This document shows positions 10,324 through 19,434 of a stretch of 64,000 nt of DNA, one piece after another. The notes beneath the pieces are model-generated. The model was not told the origin of the DNA and searched no databases. It was given only the letters and a program-made list of their open reading frames with translations. The stretch lies in NCBI RefSeq assembly GCF_000422765.1, contig NZ_AUGR01000001.1, positions 248,001 through 312,000 on the forward strand, in the 5' to 3' direction. Numbering within the stretch: position 1 is the stretch's first letter; every line of letters starts with the position of its first letter. Position numbers and translations under genes: made by a program. This DNA comes from Neptunomonas japonica DSM 18939 (GTDB lineage Bacteria; Pseudomonadota; Gammaproteobacteria; Pseudomonadales; Balneatricaceae).

Positions 10324-10929
10324 ATGGCGAAGTTAGCATTGAATAAAAGCACCCTCAATCGAGAGGGGAAAAACCTAAAAGCTTACCGGCAGTTTGTTCC
10401 TGCGCTGGATCTTAAGCGAAAACAGTTAATGGCTGCTCGTGTGAAAATACGTAATGACCTGCTGGTTTTTCAACAAACATTAGATACGCTGAAACTGCAA
10501 ATAAATGAAGAGTTCTCAGTTTTAGCAACCGCTGAAATTGATGTTGATCGTTTGGTTAAAGTCGAGGCTATTGAGCTTGATTATTACAACCTAGTTGGTC
10601 TGCAATTGCCTAAGTTGGGACGGTTTAGTGTTGAGTCACAACAATACTCCAAGCTGGCGACGCCTTTATGGTTTGACCCACTCGTCCTTAATTTGCAACA
10701 GTCGGTTAGGCTTGAAGCTGAGGTTATGATTGCTCAGCGTCAGCTTTGTTTGCTTGATGAAGGGCTACGCAAAACAACTCAGCGTCTTAATCTGTTTGAT
10801 AAGGTGCTTATTCCTACGACAGAAAAAAATATACGTAAGATTAAGATTGCTCTATCAGATGCAGAGCGCGCCGGTGTTGTGAGGGCAAAAATTGCCAAGA
10901 ATAAACGTCGGAGGCTGGCTTTTACGTGA
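10324..10929 (+). CDS. ntpD: V-type ATP synthase subunit D
   Basis: Central-stalk rotor shaft of the V1 sector. The 201-aa protein is almost entirely helical, with the opening LNKSTLNREGKNLKAYRQF, a long N-terminal helix, a short beta hairpin in the middle and a C-terminal helix with NLFDKVLIPTTEKNIRKIK, the conserved shaft signature of D subunits. It starts two bases after ntpB and its stop overlaps the ntpI start in GTGA, so expression is coupled. It would form the rotor with the E-type stator parts encoded downstream. Confidence 0.93.
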   Translation: MAKLALNKSTLNREGKNLKAYRQFVPALDLKRKQLMAARVKIRNDLLVFQQTLDTLKLQINEEFSVLATAEIDVDRLVKVEAIELDYYNLVGLQLPKLGRFSVESQQYSKLATPLWFDPLVLNLQQSVRLEAEVMIAQRQLCLLDEGLRKTTQRLNLFDKVLIPTTEKNIRKIKIALSDAERAGVVRAKIAKNKRRRLAFT

Positions 10930-12707
10930 GTATTCTTCAGCTTAAAAAAGCCACCTTAATCGGCCTTTCTGAAAGCAAACCGCAGATTTTGGATGCTTTG
11001 CAGTCGCTAGGTAGCTTACACATAATCCCATTGGCACAACAAAAAAAACGCCCCCAAGCGTTATTAGCGGGCGTTAATTCTGAGCAACTATCTACGGTGC
11101 TGGGGTATCTGCTGGGCTGTAGTTACAAACGTCGCCAAGTGCTTAGTGAGCGCCATTTTGATTTAGTTGATGTGGTACGCGCCACAGAGAAAAACCGAGC
11201 TGAGCGTCTGCAGCTATTGGAGCGGCGTGAGTTCCTGAAAAAACGTATTAAAGATTTAAAACCGTGGGGGAGTTTTGGTTTTCCTGAACATGGTGAGCTT
11301 TTCAATCAACGTTTATGGTTTTATTTAGTCCCTAATTACCGGATGAATGAAGTCGCAAAGATTACCTTGCCTTGGTCTATCGTTCATCGTGATAACCGTC
11401 ATTCATATGTAGCTGTCATTGCGCCAGATGAGCCGCAAGTAAATCTGATGCCTGTGCAGCGAACCCATACGGGAGCTGTTCCATTAGATGCCCTGATTGT
11501 TGAGCTAGAAGATATCGAAATTGCTATTGAAACTATCGAGGCAGAGCGTCAGGCGTTAACTCGATGGATCTATGCTTTGCAGCGCTGTGAAGCGGGAATC
11601 GGTGATCAGGATGCACTGAAAAAGGTAAATGAGCAAACATTGGATCGTGGTGAAGTTTTCGCTATTCAGGGCTGGGTTGCAGTACAAGAAATAACTCGGC
11701 TTGAAACCTTTGCTCAAAATCAAAGTTTGGTGTTACAACTGAGTGACCCCGGAACTGATGAAATCCCACCAACATTACTGTCTAACCCCCCCGCATTGGC
11801 AGGCGGAGAGGAGGTTGTGAGCTTCTTTCAGACGCCAGGCTATAAAGGTTGGGATCCTTCTCGCGTTGTTTTCTTCTCATTTGTTGGTTTCTTCGCATTG
11901 ATTATGTCAGATGCAGGCTACTCTCTCATGTTGGCATTGATACTGGTGTTCTATTGGCAACAGATGTCGTTAACACAAACGGGGCGTAGGCTCAGAACAA
12001 TGGGTGTTGCTCTATCGGTAGCTGGTTTTGTCTGGGGTGTAATGGTGGGTAGTTATTTTGGTGCCGCACCTCCTTTTGCATGGTTAGCGTCGCTCAAGGT
12101 AATGGATCTGCATGACTTTGATAGCATGATGACGCTTTCTATCTGTATTGGTGCTGGGCATTTGGTGCTCGGTAATTTGATGATGGCATGGGTAAAGAGA
12201 CATACCAACCAAGCGTATGCTTCGCTTGGTTGGGCTAGTGCTGTTGTTGTCGGATTATCTGGTTGGTTGCAAGGGATAGATTTTTTGCACTGGATTGGTT
12301 TTGCTGCTGCATTAATGCTCGTTGTGGTCTATTCGGGGCAAAGTAAAGCGTGGAGCCTTAAACGGTTTCTTGAAGGGCTGTTAGCGCTGACGAATGTGAC
12401 CAAAATGTTTGGTGATATCTTGAGCTATTTGCGCCTGTTTGCTCTTGGCTTGGCGAGTGCGTCATTGGCTATTACTTTTAATCAATTAGCGGTTGATGTT
12501 GCAGCAGCATTGCCGGCCATTGGGCTGCTTTTCAAAGTTCTTATCTTGATTACAGGGCACTTACTTAATTTTGTATTGACGGTTGTCAGTGGTGTGATAC
12601 ACGGCTTACGGCTCAACTTGATTGAATTTTATAATTGGAGTTTGGCGGATGAGGGTTATGCCTTTCAGCGCTTTTCCAAACAGGAGGTTACACCTTGGAT
12701 AACTTGA
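10926..12707 (+). CDS. ntpI: V-type ATP synthase subunit I (a subunit)
   Basis: Membrane stator subunit that carries the ion half-channels next to the K ring. It has 593 aa. The N-terminal ~300 residues are soluble and helical (peripheral stalk contact); from about 310 on there are roughly seven to eight membrane helices. The essential arginine is R503 in the motif GDILSYLRLFALGLASA. The C-terminal helix pair contains LNFVLTVVSGVIHGLRLNLIEF. The protein is at the short end of the family (about 600-660), due to a compact N-terminal domain. It starts with GTG in a 4-base overlap with ntpD; GGAGG lies 11 bases upstream. Confidence 0.94.
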   Translation: MSILQLKKATLIGLSESKPQILDALQSLGSLHIIPLAQQKKRPQALLAGVNSEQLSTVLGYLLGCSYKRRQVLSERHFDLVDVVRATEKNRAERLQLLERREFLKKRIKDLKPWGSFGFPEHGELFNQRLWFYLVPNYRMNEVAKITLPWSIVHRDNRHSYVAVIAPDEPQVNLMPVQRTHTGAVPLDALIVELEDIEIAIETIEAERQALTRWIYALQRCEAGIGDQDALKKVNEQTLDRGEVFAIQGWVAVQEITRLETFAQNQSLVLQLSDPGTDEIPPTLLSNPPALAGGEEVVSFFQTPGYKGWDPSRVVFFSFVGFFALIMSDAGYSLMLALILVFYWQQMSLTQTGRRLRTMGVALSVAGFVWGVMVGSYFGAAPPFAWLASLKVMDLHDFDSMMTLSICIGAGHLVLGNLMMAWVKRHTNQAYASLGWASAVVVGLSGWLQGIDFLHWIGFAAALMLVVVYSGQSKAWSLKRFLEGLLALTNVTKMFGDILSYLRLFALGLASASLAITFNQLAVDVAAALPAIGLLFKVLILITGHLLNFVLTVVSGVIHGLRLNLIEFYNWSLADEGYAFQRFSKQEVTPWIT

Positions 12708-13141
12708 TTATGATGCTGGGATGGGCGGGTTTGTACGGCCCCATGGCATTAGGTGCTATCGGGAGCATCATCGGCTGCGCAATAGCAGGACAAGCTGCCT
12801 GTGGTGCATTGCTTGAGACGGAAACCGGCCATGGGCGCTACATCGGTATTTCTGCTATGCCTTCTTCTCAGGCTATCTATGGCATTGTTGTTATGTTTGC
12901 ATTAAACCGGACGGTAACGCCGGATAATGCTCCAGGGTTAGCGGCTATCGGCTTGTTATGCGGATTAGCGTTGCTGTTTAGTGCCGCGCATCAAGGGCGT
13001 GCTTGTGCTGCAGCGATTAATGTATCAAAAATTCGCCCAGAAATTTTTGGTATGTCACTAGCGCCTGCGGCCATTGTTGAAGGCTTTGCTGTATTTGCAT
13101 TTATTTTTGCATTAGTCATCAGTGCCGGAGTGCCTGCTTAG
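12695..13141 (+). CDS. ntpK: V-type ATP synthase subunit K (c ring), Na+-type ligands
   Basis: Rotor-ring proteolipid of 148 aa with four membrane helices (two hairpins, about 9-33, 54-72, 80-98, 120-145). The ion-binding glutamate is E129 (PAAIVEGFAVFAF). It also has S58-Q59 in AMPSSQAIYGIV and Q100 in AAHQGRACAAAI. These align with T64-Q65, Q110 and E139 of the Na+-binding E. hirae ring, with the same 29-residue gap between the second Gln and the Glu. Na+ coupling is therefore predicted, not shown. The chosen TTG start (12695) has AGGAGG at the right distance and overlaps ntpI by 13 bases; ATG 12710 is an alternative. Confidence 0.92.
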   Translation: MDNLIMMLGWAGLYGPMALGAIGSIIGCAIAGQAACGALLETETGHGRYIGISAMPSSQAIYGIVVMFALNRTVTPDNAPGLAAIGLLCGLALLFSAAHQGRACAAAINVSKIRPEIFGMSLAPAAIVEGFAVFAFIFALVISAGVPA

Positions 13142-13151
13142 GAGGCTTAGT

Positions 13152-13832
13152 ATGAATAATAAAGCTGAGCTGGCCTCATCGGGTGTTGAGACGCTTATTG
13201 AACAGTTACGTGAGCAAGGTGTTAAAAACGGACAAAAGGAAGCCTCTAAGTTAATAGAAGAGGCCGAACATCGTTCTGATTGGCTGTTGGAGCAAGCACG
13301 CCTTGAAGCTGAACAAATTCTGGTAAAAGCTCGCCGTGAGGCCGCGCATTTAAAAAATGCGGGTGAAGATGCTTTGAAAATTGCCGCAAGGGATTTGCAT
13401 CTGGAGGTGAAGGAAAGTTTAGCGCATAGCTTTGCCGATCAGGTCGAGCGTCTCGTTGCACATCAGATGGATAACGGCGCTTTTATGCAGAAGTTGATTC
13501 TTGAGCTGGTTGGCAAGGTGCGTGACGAGATGGCGTTGGATAAAGCCGCGCATGTTGAAGTGCTATTGCCTAGGGATTTTATTGGTTTGGAAGAGCTTCG
13601 TCGCAGCCCTGATGAATACAAAGAAGGCCAATTAAGCCATTTCGTGCAATCGCTGACAGCTGAGCAGCTGCGCGAAGGCGTTGAGATCTCTTTTTATGAA
13701 GGTCGGGGCATCAAGGTACGTCTTAGTGGTCAAAAAGTGGAAGTGGACCTGAGTGAAGATGCAGTATCTAGATTATTGTTGAAGCACTTGCAGCCTCGTT
13801 TTCGCGCGATTGTCGAAGGGGTTATTCGCTAG
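13152..13832 (+). CDS. ntpE: V-type ATP synthase subunit E
   Basis: Peripheral-stalk subunit that ties V1 to the stator. It has 226 aa from the ATG at 13152, which has GGAGG (13141-13145) six bases upstream. The N-terminal ~110 residues are a charged helix typical of E subunits (GQKEASKLIEEAEHRSDWL, then EAEQILVKARREAAHLK). The C-terminal half is a globular domain ending RFRAIVEGVI. No separate G/H partner for the stalk is visible in the operon. Its stop overlaps the next start (TAGTG). Confidence 0.88.
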   Translation: MNNKAELASSGVETLIEQLREQGVKNGQKEASKLIEEAEHRSDWLLEQARLEAEQILVKARREAAHLKNAGEDALKIAARDLHLEVKESLAHSFADQVERLVAHQMDNGAFMQKLILELVGKVRDEMALDKAAHVEVLLPRDFIGLEELRRSPDEYKEGQLSHFVQSLTAEQLREGVEISFYEGRGIKVRLSGQKVEVDLSEDAVSRLLLKHLQPRFRAIVEGVIR

Positions 13833-14527
13833 TGTCGCAATACTACACCTTGCTAACGTCATTGCCCCATTTGCCGGTGTTGGATAAGTCTCGACAGCTG
13901 CCTATCTCACGATTGGCACTTGAACGCCGCCTCAGTATGTTGAGCGAGACTGATTGCGCACAACTTGGTGCGATAGAGGCGCTATATTTTCCGGATTATA
14001 GCGTGTTGTCTGATCTAGCTGACCGTGAAGTTGTTCAAGCATGGCAAAGTGCTTTGCTATCGCTCGAATCAGATGTGCTGAAAGAGCGTATTGGTTATCA
14101 ATTGGAAATTAGAACCTTGCTGGCAGCACTGCGTTACCGTGATGCTGGTGGGAAGAACCCTGATCAGTTTATTGGTTTTGGGCGTTGGCACTCGTTTATT
14201 AAAAACCATTGGTTTGAGTCTTTTTTTGGGATGGATGAGTTTCAACCACAGATACAAAAAATAGCACGTTACCTTAAAGAAAATAGACCGGGTCATGCGG
14301 ATAAATTGTTAGACCAGATGTTATGGCAGGATCTTTTTTACTGTGAAAAGCAACATGGCTTTAGTTTCTCTGCCGTTGCGTGTTATGTGCTGCGTTGGGG
14401 GGTTGTTTCTCGTTATTTAAGTGCGGACCCTGATGCTGCTTTAATAAAATTTGATGATGTAACACACAGCTTGTTAATGAAGACGACATTCATAGACGAT
14501 TTAAATCAGGAGTCGCTAAACAGATGA
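13832..14527 (+). CDS. DUF2764 protein of the V-type ATPase operon
   Basis: A 231-aa protein with the family opening YYTLLTSLPHLP and a helical body. DUF2764 genes are known from V-type ATPase operons of Chlamydiae and Bacteroidetes, between E and A, exactly as here. There is no membrane segment. Because no subunit C (central-stalk cap, also called d) is encoded nearby, and because this protein is helical and obligately linked to the operon, it is a candidate to replace C; this is inference. It starts with GTG in a one-base overlap with ntpE and ends in a four-base overlap (ATGA) with ntpA. Confidence 0.82.
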   Translation: MSQYYTLLTSLPHLPVLDKSRQLPISRLALERRLSMLSETDCAQLGAIEALYFPDYSVLSDLADREVVQAWQSALLSLESDVLKERIGYQLEIRTLLAALRYRDAGGKNPDQFIGFGRWHSFIKNHWFESFFGMDEFQPQIQKIARYLKENRPGHADKLLDQMLWQDLFYCEKQHGFSFSAVACYVLRWGVVSRYLSADPDAALIKFDDVTHSLLMKTTFIDDLNQESLNR

Positions 14528-16338
14528 CGGATAGCAAAGTAACCGCACGGGTGAAGGGTGTGCGTGACGATATCGTTACTATTGAGGTGCTTACCGATGC
14601 TGAGGGAAATTATTATCCTGTTGTTAAAAACGAAGTGATTCATATTTGTCCAACGCGTCTTGGTTTGGATGATCGTCAGGAGTTTCTTAAGGCAGAGGTG
14701 TTGCGTGTACGTCATGGCGAAGCCGATGCGCAGGTATTCGAAAATACACGTGGTGTTGCAATTGGTGACTCTGTAGAGCAAACCGGGCATATGCTTTCTG
14801 TCACGTTAGGTCCTGGCTTGCTGGGGCAAGTTTATGATGGTTTGCAGAATCCTCTTGAGTTGATTGCTTCGCAGCATGGTTTTTTCCTACCGCGTGGTTT
14901 AGAGGTCGATGGGATTGATCAACAGCAGCATTGGGCATTTGTACCTATAGTAAAAGTGGGTTCTACAGTATGCGCTGGTGATGTTATTGGCTCTGTGCAG
15001 GAGGGGCGCTTTAAGCACAAGATTATGGCGCCGTTCAATTTGTTGGGCGAAGCGGAGGTTACTTGGGTTCAGGAAGGCTCGTTTAGTGTTTCCACCCCTG
15101 TTGCTCGAATACGTAGCAATGGTGAAGATATCGAAGTAAGCATGCAGCAGTCTTGGCCGGTTCGAATCCCTGTATGTGAGCCCTTACTTCGCTCACGCAG
15201 TAGTCAGCGCCATTTTCCCAAAGAGCCGCTACTTACTTCTATTCGTTTGATTGATACCTTTTTTCCTATCGCGCGAGGAGGAACTGCCTGTATACCAGGC
15301 CCTTTCGGTGCGGGCAAAACAGTCTTACAAAGTTTAATATCACGCTTTTCCGAAGTAGATATTGTGGTTATTGTTGCCTGCGGTGAGCGTGCAGGTGAGG
15401 TGGTAGAAACGATTACTGAGTTTCCGAATATGCCTGATCCAAAAGGTGGGGCGTTGATGGATAGAACAGTCATCATCTGTAATACGTCCTCTATGCCTGT
15501 CGCTGCCCGTGAGGCTTCTATTTATACTGGAATCACTATCAGCGAATACTATCGCCAGATGGGAAATAATGTATTACTGATTGCGGATTCAACATCACGT
15601 TGGGCTCAGGCTATGCGAGAAACATCGGGCCGTCTTGAAGAGATTCCAGGTGAGGATGCATTCCCGGCGTATTTGGACTCATCTATTCGTGCTTTATATG
15701 AAAGAGCTGGACTGATTGAGAATAATCACGGAGATATGGGAAGCTTAACCTTGATTGGAACGGTCTCACCGGCGGGGGGGAACTTTGAAGAACCGGTGAC
15801 GCAATCAACACTACGTACAGTGAAAACATTTTTAGGCTTGAGTGCTGAGCGTGCCTATAAGCGTGCTTACCCTGCTGTTGATCCGCTGATTTCCTGGTCG
15901 CGTTACTTGGAGCAGTTATCTGAATGGTATCAGGAAAATTTAGGTGAGGATTGGATTGGGCAAGTTAAGGAGATGCATACGCTGTTACGTCGTAGTGAGT
16001 CTGTGCAGCAAATGATGCAAGTTACCGGTGAAGAGGGGGTGACACTAGAGGATTACATTACATATCACAAAGGTATGTGTCTTGATCAAGTGTATTTGCA
16101 ACAAGATGCTTTTGACGATGTTGATGTGTCTACTTCGATGGAAAGACAGCAACGCATTTTCGAATTATTGCGTGATGCTTTGTCGCAACAGAAAAATTTC
16201 CCGAATAAAGAGGCGGTGCGTGAGCACTATATCAAGCTTACAAGCTTATTTCGTAACCTCAACTACAGTCGGGAAAAGAGCCCAGATTTTAAGCTTTATA
16301 TGACAGAGATTCAGCATTTGAAAACTGAATTCGATTAA
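14524..16338 (+). CDS. ntpA: V-type ATP synthase catalytic subunit A
   Basis: Catalytic V1 subunit that hydrolyses or makes ATP. It has 604 aa, near the family size (~590). The P-loop GPFGAGKT spans residues 259-266. Catalytic-site features follow: IVVIVACGERAGEVVET with the catalytic Glu, NTSSMPVAAREASIYTGI, and DSTSRWAQAMRETSGRLEE. The non-homologous insert characteristic of A (about 115-200) is present. It is the last gene of the operon, starting in a four-base overlap with the DUF2764 gene. No rho-independent terminator is obvious before the next gene at 16479. Confidence 0.96.
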   Translation: MTDSKVTARVKGVRDDIVTIEVLTDAEGNYYPVVKNEVIHICPTRLGLDDRQEFLKAEVLRVRHGEADAQVFENTRGVAIGDSVEQTGHMLSVTLGPGLLGQVYDGLQNPLELIASQHGFFLPRGLEVDGIDQQQHWAFVPIVKVGSTVCAGDVIGSVQEGRFKHKIMAPFNLLGEAEVTWVQEGSFSVSTPVARIRSNGEDIEVSMQQSWPVRIPVCEPLLRSRSSQRHFPKEPLLTSIRLIDTFFPIARGGTACIPGPFGAGKTVLQSLISRFSEVDIVVIVACGERAGEVVETITEFPNMPDPKGGALMDRTVIICNTSSMPVAAREASIYTGITISEYYRQMGNNVLLIADSTSRWAQAMRETSGRLEEIPGEDAFPAYLDSSIRALYERAGLIENNHGDMGSLTLIGTVSPAGGNFEEPVTQSTLRTVKTFLGLSAERAYKRAYPAVDPLISWSRYLEQLSEWYQENLGEDWIGQVKEMHTLLRRSESVQQMMQVTGEEGVTLEDYITYHKGMCLDQVYLQQDAFDDVDVSTSMERQQRIFELLRDALSQQKNFPNKEAVREHYIKLTSLFRNLNYSREKSPDFKLYMTEIQHLKTEFD

Positions 16339-16478
16339 GCTTATATTCATTTTGTCTATTCTGTCTGTTAAAGCTGTTATACAATCGCCGACCTAATATA
16401 GGTTTGCAGCGTAAGCAGCCTTAATCCGAAAACTGAAAAGGAAAACAGTTCTCGCTAGTTGGAATAGTATTTAATTTT

Positions 16479-19373
16479 ATGTCATTTCGAATAGATGCTC
16501 ATTCAATACCTCGATATCAGACATGGGGCATGATGGGAGTCGTACTACTTTTATTGATCACTGTTTTTGGTTTTTTTGTTTCGCGTGAATATGCCGCGGA
16601 TGATAAACGTACGGCCTTGTTATATCAGGAAATTGTGAATAGTCAGAAGGACCGTTTACGTACAGAGCTAAGCTCAGCACAAGATTACATTCGGTTTATG
16701 AATCAGCAAGCCGATACAGTGTTGATGCAGAACGTTAAAGACCAAGTCGATCAAGCCTATAGTGTTGCGACATCAATCTATCAGCGCTTAAACGGATCCC
16801 GTCCAGAAGCTGAGGTACAGCAAGTTATTCGTGAGGCGTTGCGTCACATTCGTTTCTTTAACGGTCGTGGCTATGTCTTTATTGATGATATGGATGGTCG
16901 TTGTGTTTTGTTACCCACGGCTCCGCAGCTAGAAGGCCAGTCTCTTTGGGATAACCAAGATGATAACGGGCTTTACATTATGCGTTCGCTTATTGATGCA
17001 GTGAAAAATCCTAGTGGTGCAGGCTACAGTCGCTACCGCTGGTACCCGCCAGGTAATACTGATGAAATGAAAGAAAAGATTACTTATGTGCGTTATTTTG
17101 AGCCTTTCGATTGGGTTATTGGCGCAGGCGATTATATTTTTCAGACGGAAAATGACTTAAAGGATGAGGCTCTAAAGAGAATTTCAGCTCAACGATTTGG
17201 AAGAAATGGCTATATCGCTGTGCTCGACCTAGCGGGTAATGTTCTTTATACCCCCTATACCAGTGCAAAGTCACTACCCGCGCACTACAGCGCATTTTCA
17301 GATGCTCAGGAGCGTCGTGTCGTTGGTGATATCATGGAGATAGCTGAGCAGGGCGGTGGTTTTACCGAGTATGATTGGTTCATCCCAAACGGTGATGATA
17401 AATCGGCTCAAAACTTAACAGCAAAGTTGTCTTTGGTTGATGTTGTTCCTTTGTGGGACTGGGTATTGGTGGCTGGGGTTTATCCTGAAGAGTTTCAAGA
17501 AGTATTTCATTTGCAGCAAAAAGAGTTGCAAGAGAAGCTTGAAGCAGATGGTTGGTTCTTATTGCTGAGCCTGTCTTGTGCTGGATTCTTCATGATGTTG
17601 ATCGTTTGGGTTTACGGACAATGGCTAAAAAGGCTATTTCTAAAGTACAGCGCTGATATTGAATCTAAGCAAGAGCAGATTGAAGATGATGCACGTTCTC
17701 TTAAAATTGCTGCTCGGGTGTTTGATACCGCTCGTGAAGGCATCATGGTGACCGATCCTGATAATCGTATTGTTGCGGTAAATAGCTCTTTTACAGAAAT
17801 TACCGGTTACGCGGCCTCTGAAGTGGTAGGTCTGCTCCCTAGTTTGCTTGCTTCTGGGCGGCACTCTCCTGATTTTTATCGCGGGATTTGGGAAACGCTA
17901 GCAGTCTCGGATCAATGGAGTGGTGAAATTTGGAACAACACTAAGTCCGGACAAACCTTTCCAGAACAGTTATCTATTTCTGTTTCTAAAGATGAGGCCG
18001 GTGAGGTCGTTAATTATATAGCGACTTTTAGTGACGTTACGGATAAAAAACGCGCTGAAGAGCAACTTCGTTACCTAGCTGAATATGATGACCTAACGGG
18101 GCTGCCAAATAGGCGGCTGCTCATGGATCGTGTTGTGCAAACCATAGCAAGAGCTAAGCGCCATGAACTACGTCGTTTCTCTCTGATGTTTATCGACCTG
18201 GACCGCTTTAAAAGCATCAATGATTCACTTGGCCATAGTGTTGGTGATTTGGTGCTTCAAGAAGTTTCCCAAAGATTACAGGGTGCGGTGCGTGAAATTG
18301 ATACGGTTAGCCGCATTGGTGGAGACGAGTTCGTAATTCTAGTAACAGGAAAGGGCAGTGATGCGGTTATTTCTGCAGCAAACTTAGCCCATCGCTTATT
18401 GAAAATGGTGTCTGAACCGATACAAGATCAAGATTTAGATTTAGTTGTTACGCCGAGTATAGGAATCGTATCTTACCCGGCTGACGGTGAGGATTTTGAG
18501 ACGCTACTGCGCAATGCGGATGCCGCTTTGTATCATGCAAAGTCTCGTGGCCGAAATAACTACCAATTTTACGATTGTAAGATGAATGAAAAAGCATCGG
18601 CACGTTTGAAATTGGAAAATGCGCTAAGGCAGGCTATCGAAAAAGGAGAGATGCAGCTCTACTATCAACCGCAGTATAAGCTTGGTACGAATGAACTGAG
18701 TGGTTGCGAGGTGCTATTACGATGGTTTCATGCAGGGGAGCTTATTTCGCCTGACGTGTTTATCCCATTGGCAGAGGAAACAGGTTTTATCTTGCCATTA
18801 GGTAAATGGGTGCTTGAAGAAGGCTGTCGCCAAGGTGCTGAATGGTTGGAAGAAGGCGTAAACCTACCGTCTATTGCGATTAACGTATCTGCTTTCCAGT
18901 TCAGGCAAGAGTTTTATCGCACTGTTGATAGTGTATTACGTCATACGGGATTTCCTCCTGAGTTGTTAGTTTTGGAAGTGACTGAAAGTGCATTAATGAG
19001 TGATGTTTCTAGGACTGAGTTTCTACTAACGCAATTTCGTGATCTGGGCATTCAAATAGCTTTGGATGATTTTGGAACGGGCTATTCAAGCTTAGCTTAT
19101 CTGAAGAAGTTCTCTCTTGATAAGTTGAAAATCGATAGAGCCTTCATCGATGGTTTACCGGATGACCAAGATGATATCGCCATTACTTCATCTATTCTTG
19201 ATGTCGCAAAACACCTAGGTTTAGAAACGATTGCGGAAGGTGTCGAAACTGAAGCGCAATTAAATTTCTTGGAAGCCTATGGTTGTGACCAAGTACAAGG
19301 TTTTTATTTCTCCAAACCATTGCCGCTGAGTGAGTTTGAGTTGTTGATTAGTTCTGCTAATGGCCCGTCATAA
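16479..19373 (+). CDS. Double-Cache/PAS/GGDEF/EAL c-di-GMP protein
   Basis: Inner-membrane protein of 964 aa that senses a periplasmic signal and makes and/or degrades cyclic di-GMP. Order: membrane helix (about 15-35); double Cache sensor domain (about 40-355), whose two modules each start with a FxGRxGY-like motif (FFNGRGYVFIDD; RFGRNGYIAVLD); second membrane helix (358-381); PAS (about 408-525); GGDEF with an intact GGDEF at 614-618; EAL domain. The EAL motif reads E744-V-L, a tolerated variant. Other phosphodiesterase signatures are intact (DDFGTGYSS, EGVET), so both activities are possible. It stands alone after the ATPase operon. Confidence 0.93.
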   Translation: MSFRIDAHSIPRYQTWGMMGVVLLLLITVFGFFVSREYAADDKRTALLYQEIVNSQKDRLRTELSSAQDYIRFMNQQADTVLMQNVKDQVDQAYSVATSIYQRLNGSRPEAEVQQVIREALRHIRFFNGRGYVFIDDMDGRCVLLPTAPQLEGQSLWDNQDDNGLYIMRSLIDAVKNPSGAGYSRYRWYPPGNTDEMKEKITYVRYFEPFDWVIGAGDYIFQTENDLKDEALKRISAQRFGRNGYIAVLDLAGNVLYTPYTSAKSLPAHYSAFSDAQERRVVGDIMEIAEQGGGFTEYDWFIPNGDDKSAQNLTAKLSLVDVVPLWDWVLVAGVYPEEFQEVFHLQQKELQEKLEADGWFLLLSLSCAGFFMMLIVWVYGQWLKRLFLKYSADIESKQEQIEDDARSLKIAARVFDTAREGIMVTDPDNRIVAVNSSFTEITGYAASEVVGLLPSLLASGRHSPDFYRGIWETLAVSDQWSGEIWNNTKSGQTFPEQLSISVSKDEAGEVVNYIATFSDVTDKKRAEEQLRYLAEYDDLTGLPNRRLLMDRVVQTIARAKRHELRRFSLMFIDLDRFKSINDSLGHSVGDLVLQEVSQRLQGAVREIDTVSRIGGDEFVILVTGKGSDAVISAANLAHRLLKMVSEPIQDQDLDLVVTPSIGIVSYPADGEDFETLLRNADAALYHAKSRGRNNYQFYDCKMNEKASARLKLENALRQAIEKGEMQLYYQPQYKLGTNELSGCEVLLRWFHAGELISPDVFIPLAEETGFILPLGKWVLEEGCRQGAEWLEEGVNLPSIAINVSAFQFRQEFYRTVDSVLRHTGFPPELLVLEVTESALMSDVSRTEFLLTQFRDLGIQIALDDFGTGYSSLAYLKKFSLDKLKIDRAFIDGLPDDQDDIAITSSILDVAKHLGLETIAEGVETEAQLNFLEAYGCDQVQGFYFSKPLPLSEFELLISSANGPS

Positions 19374-19434
19374 TTATTTGATTGGCAGTTAGAAATAACA
19401 GAGTATCCTGCATTGTTTTTGTAATGAGGTGGTT

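Noticed and set aside
8939-16338. V-type ATPase operon as a recent genomic island
   Set aside because: I see no integrase, tRNA, direct repeats or obvious change of base composition at its borders; its origin by transfer is possible but old.
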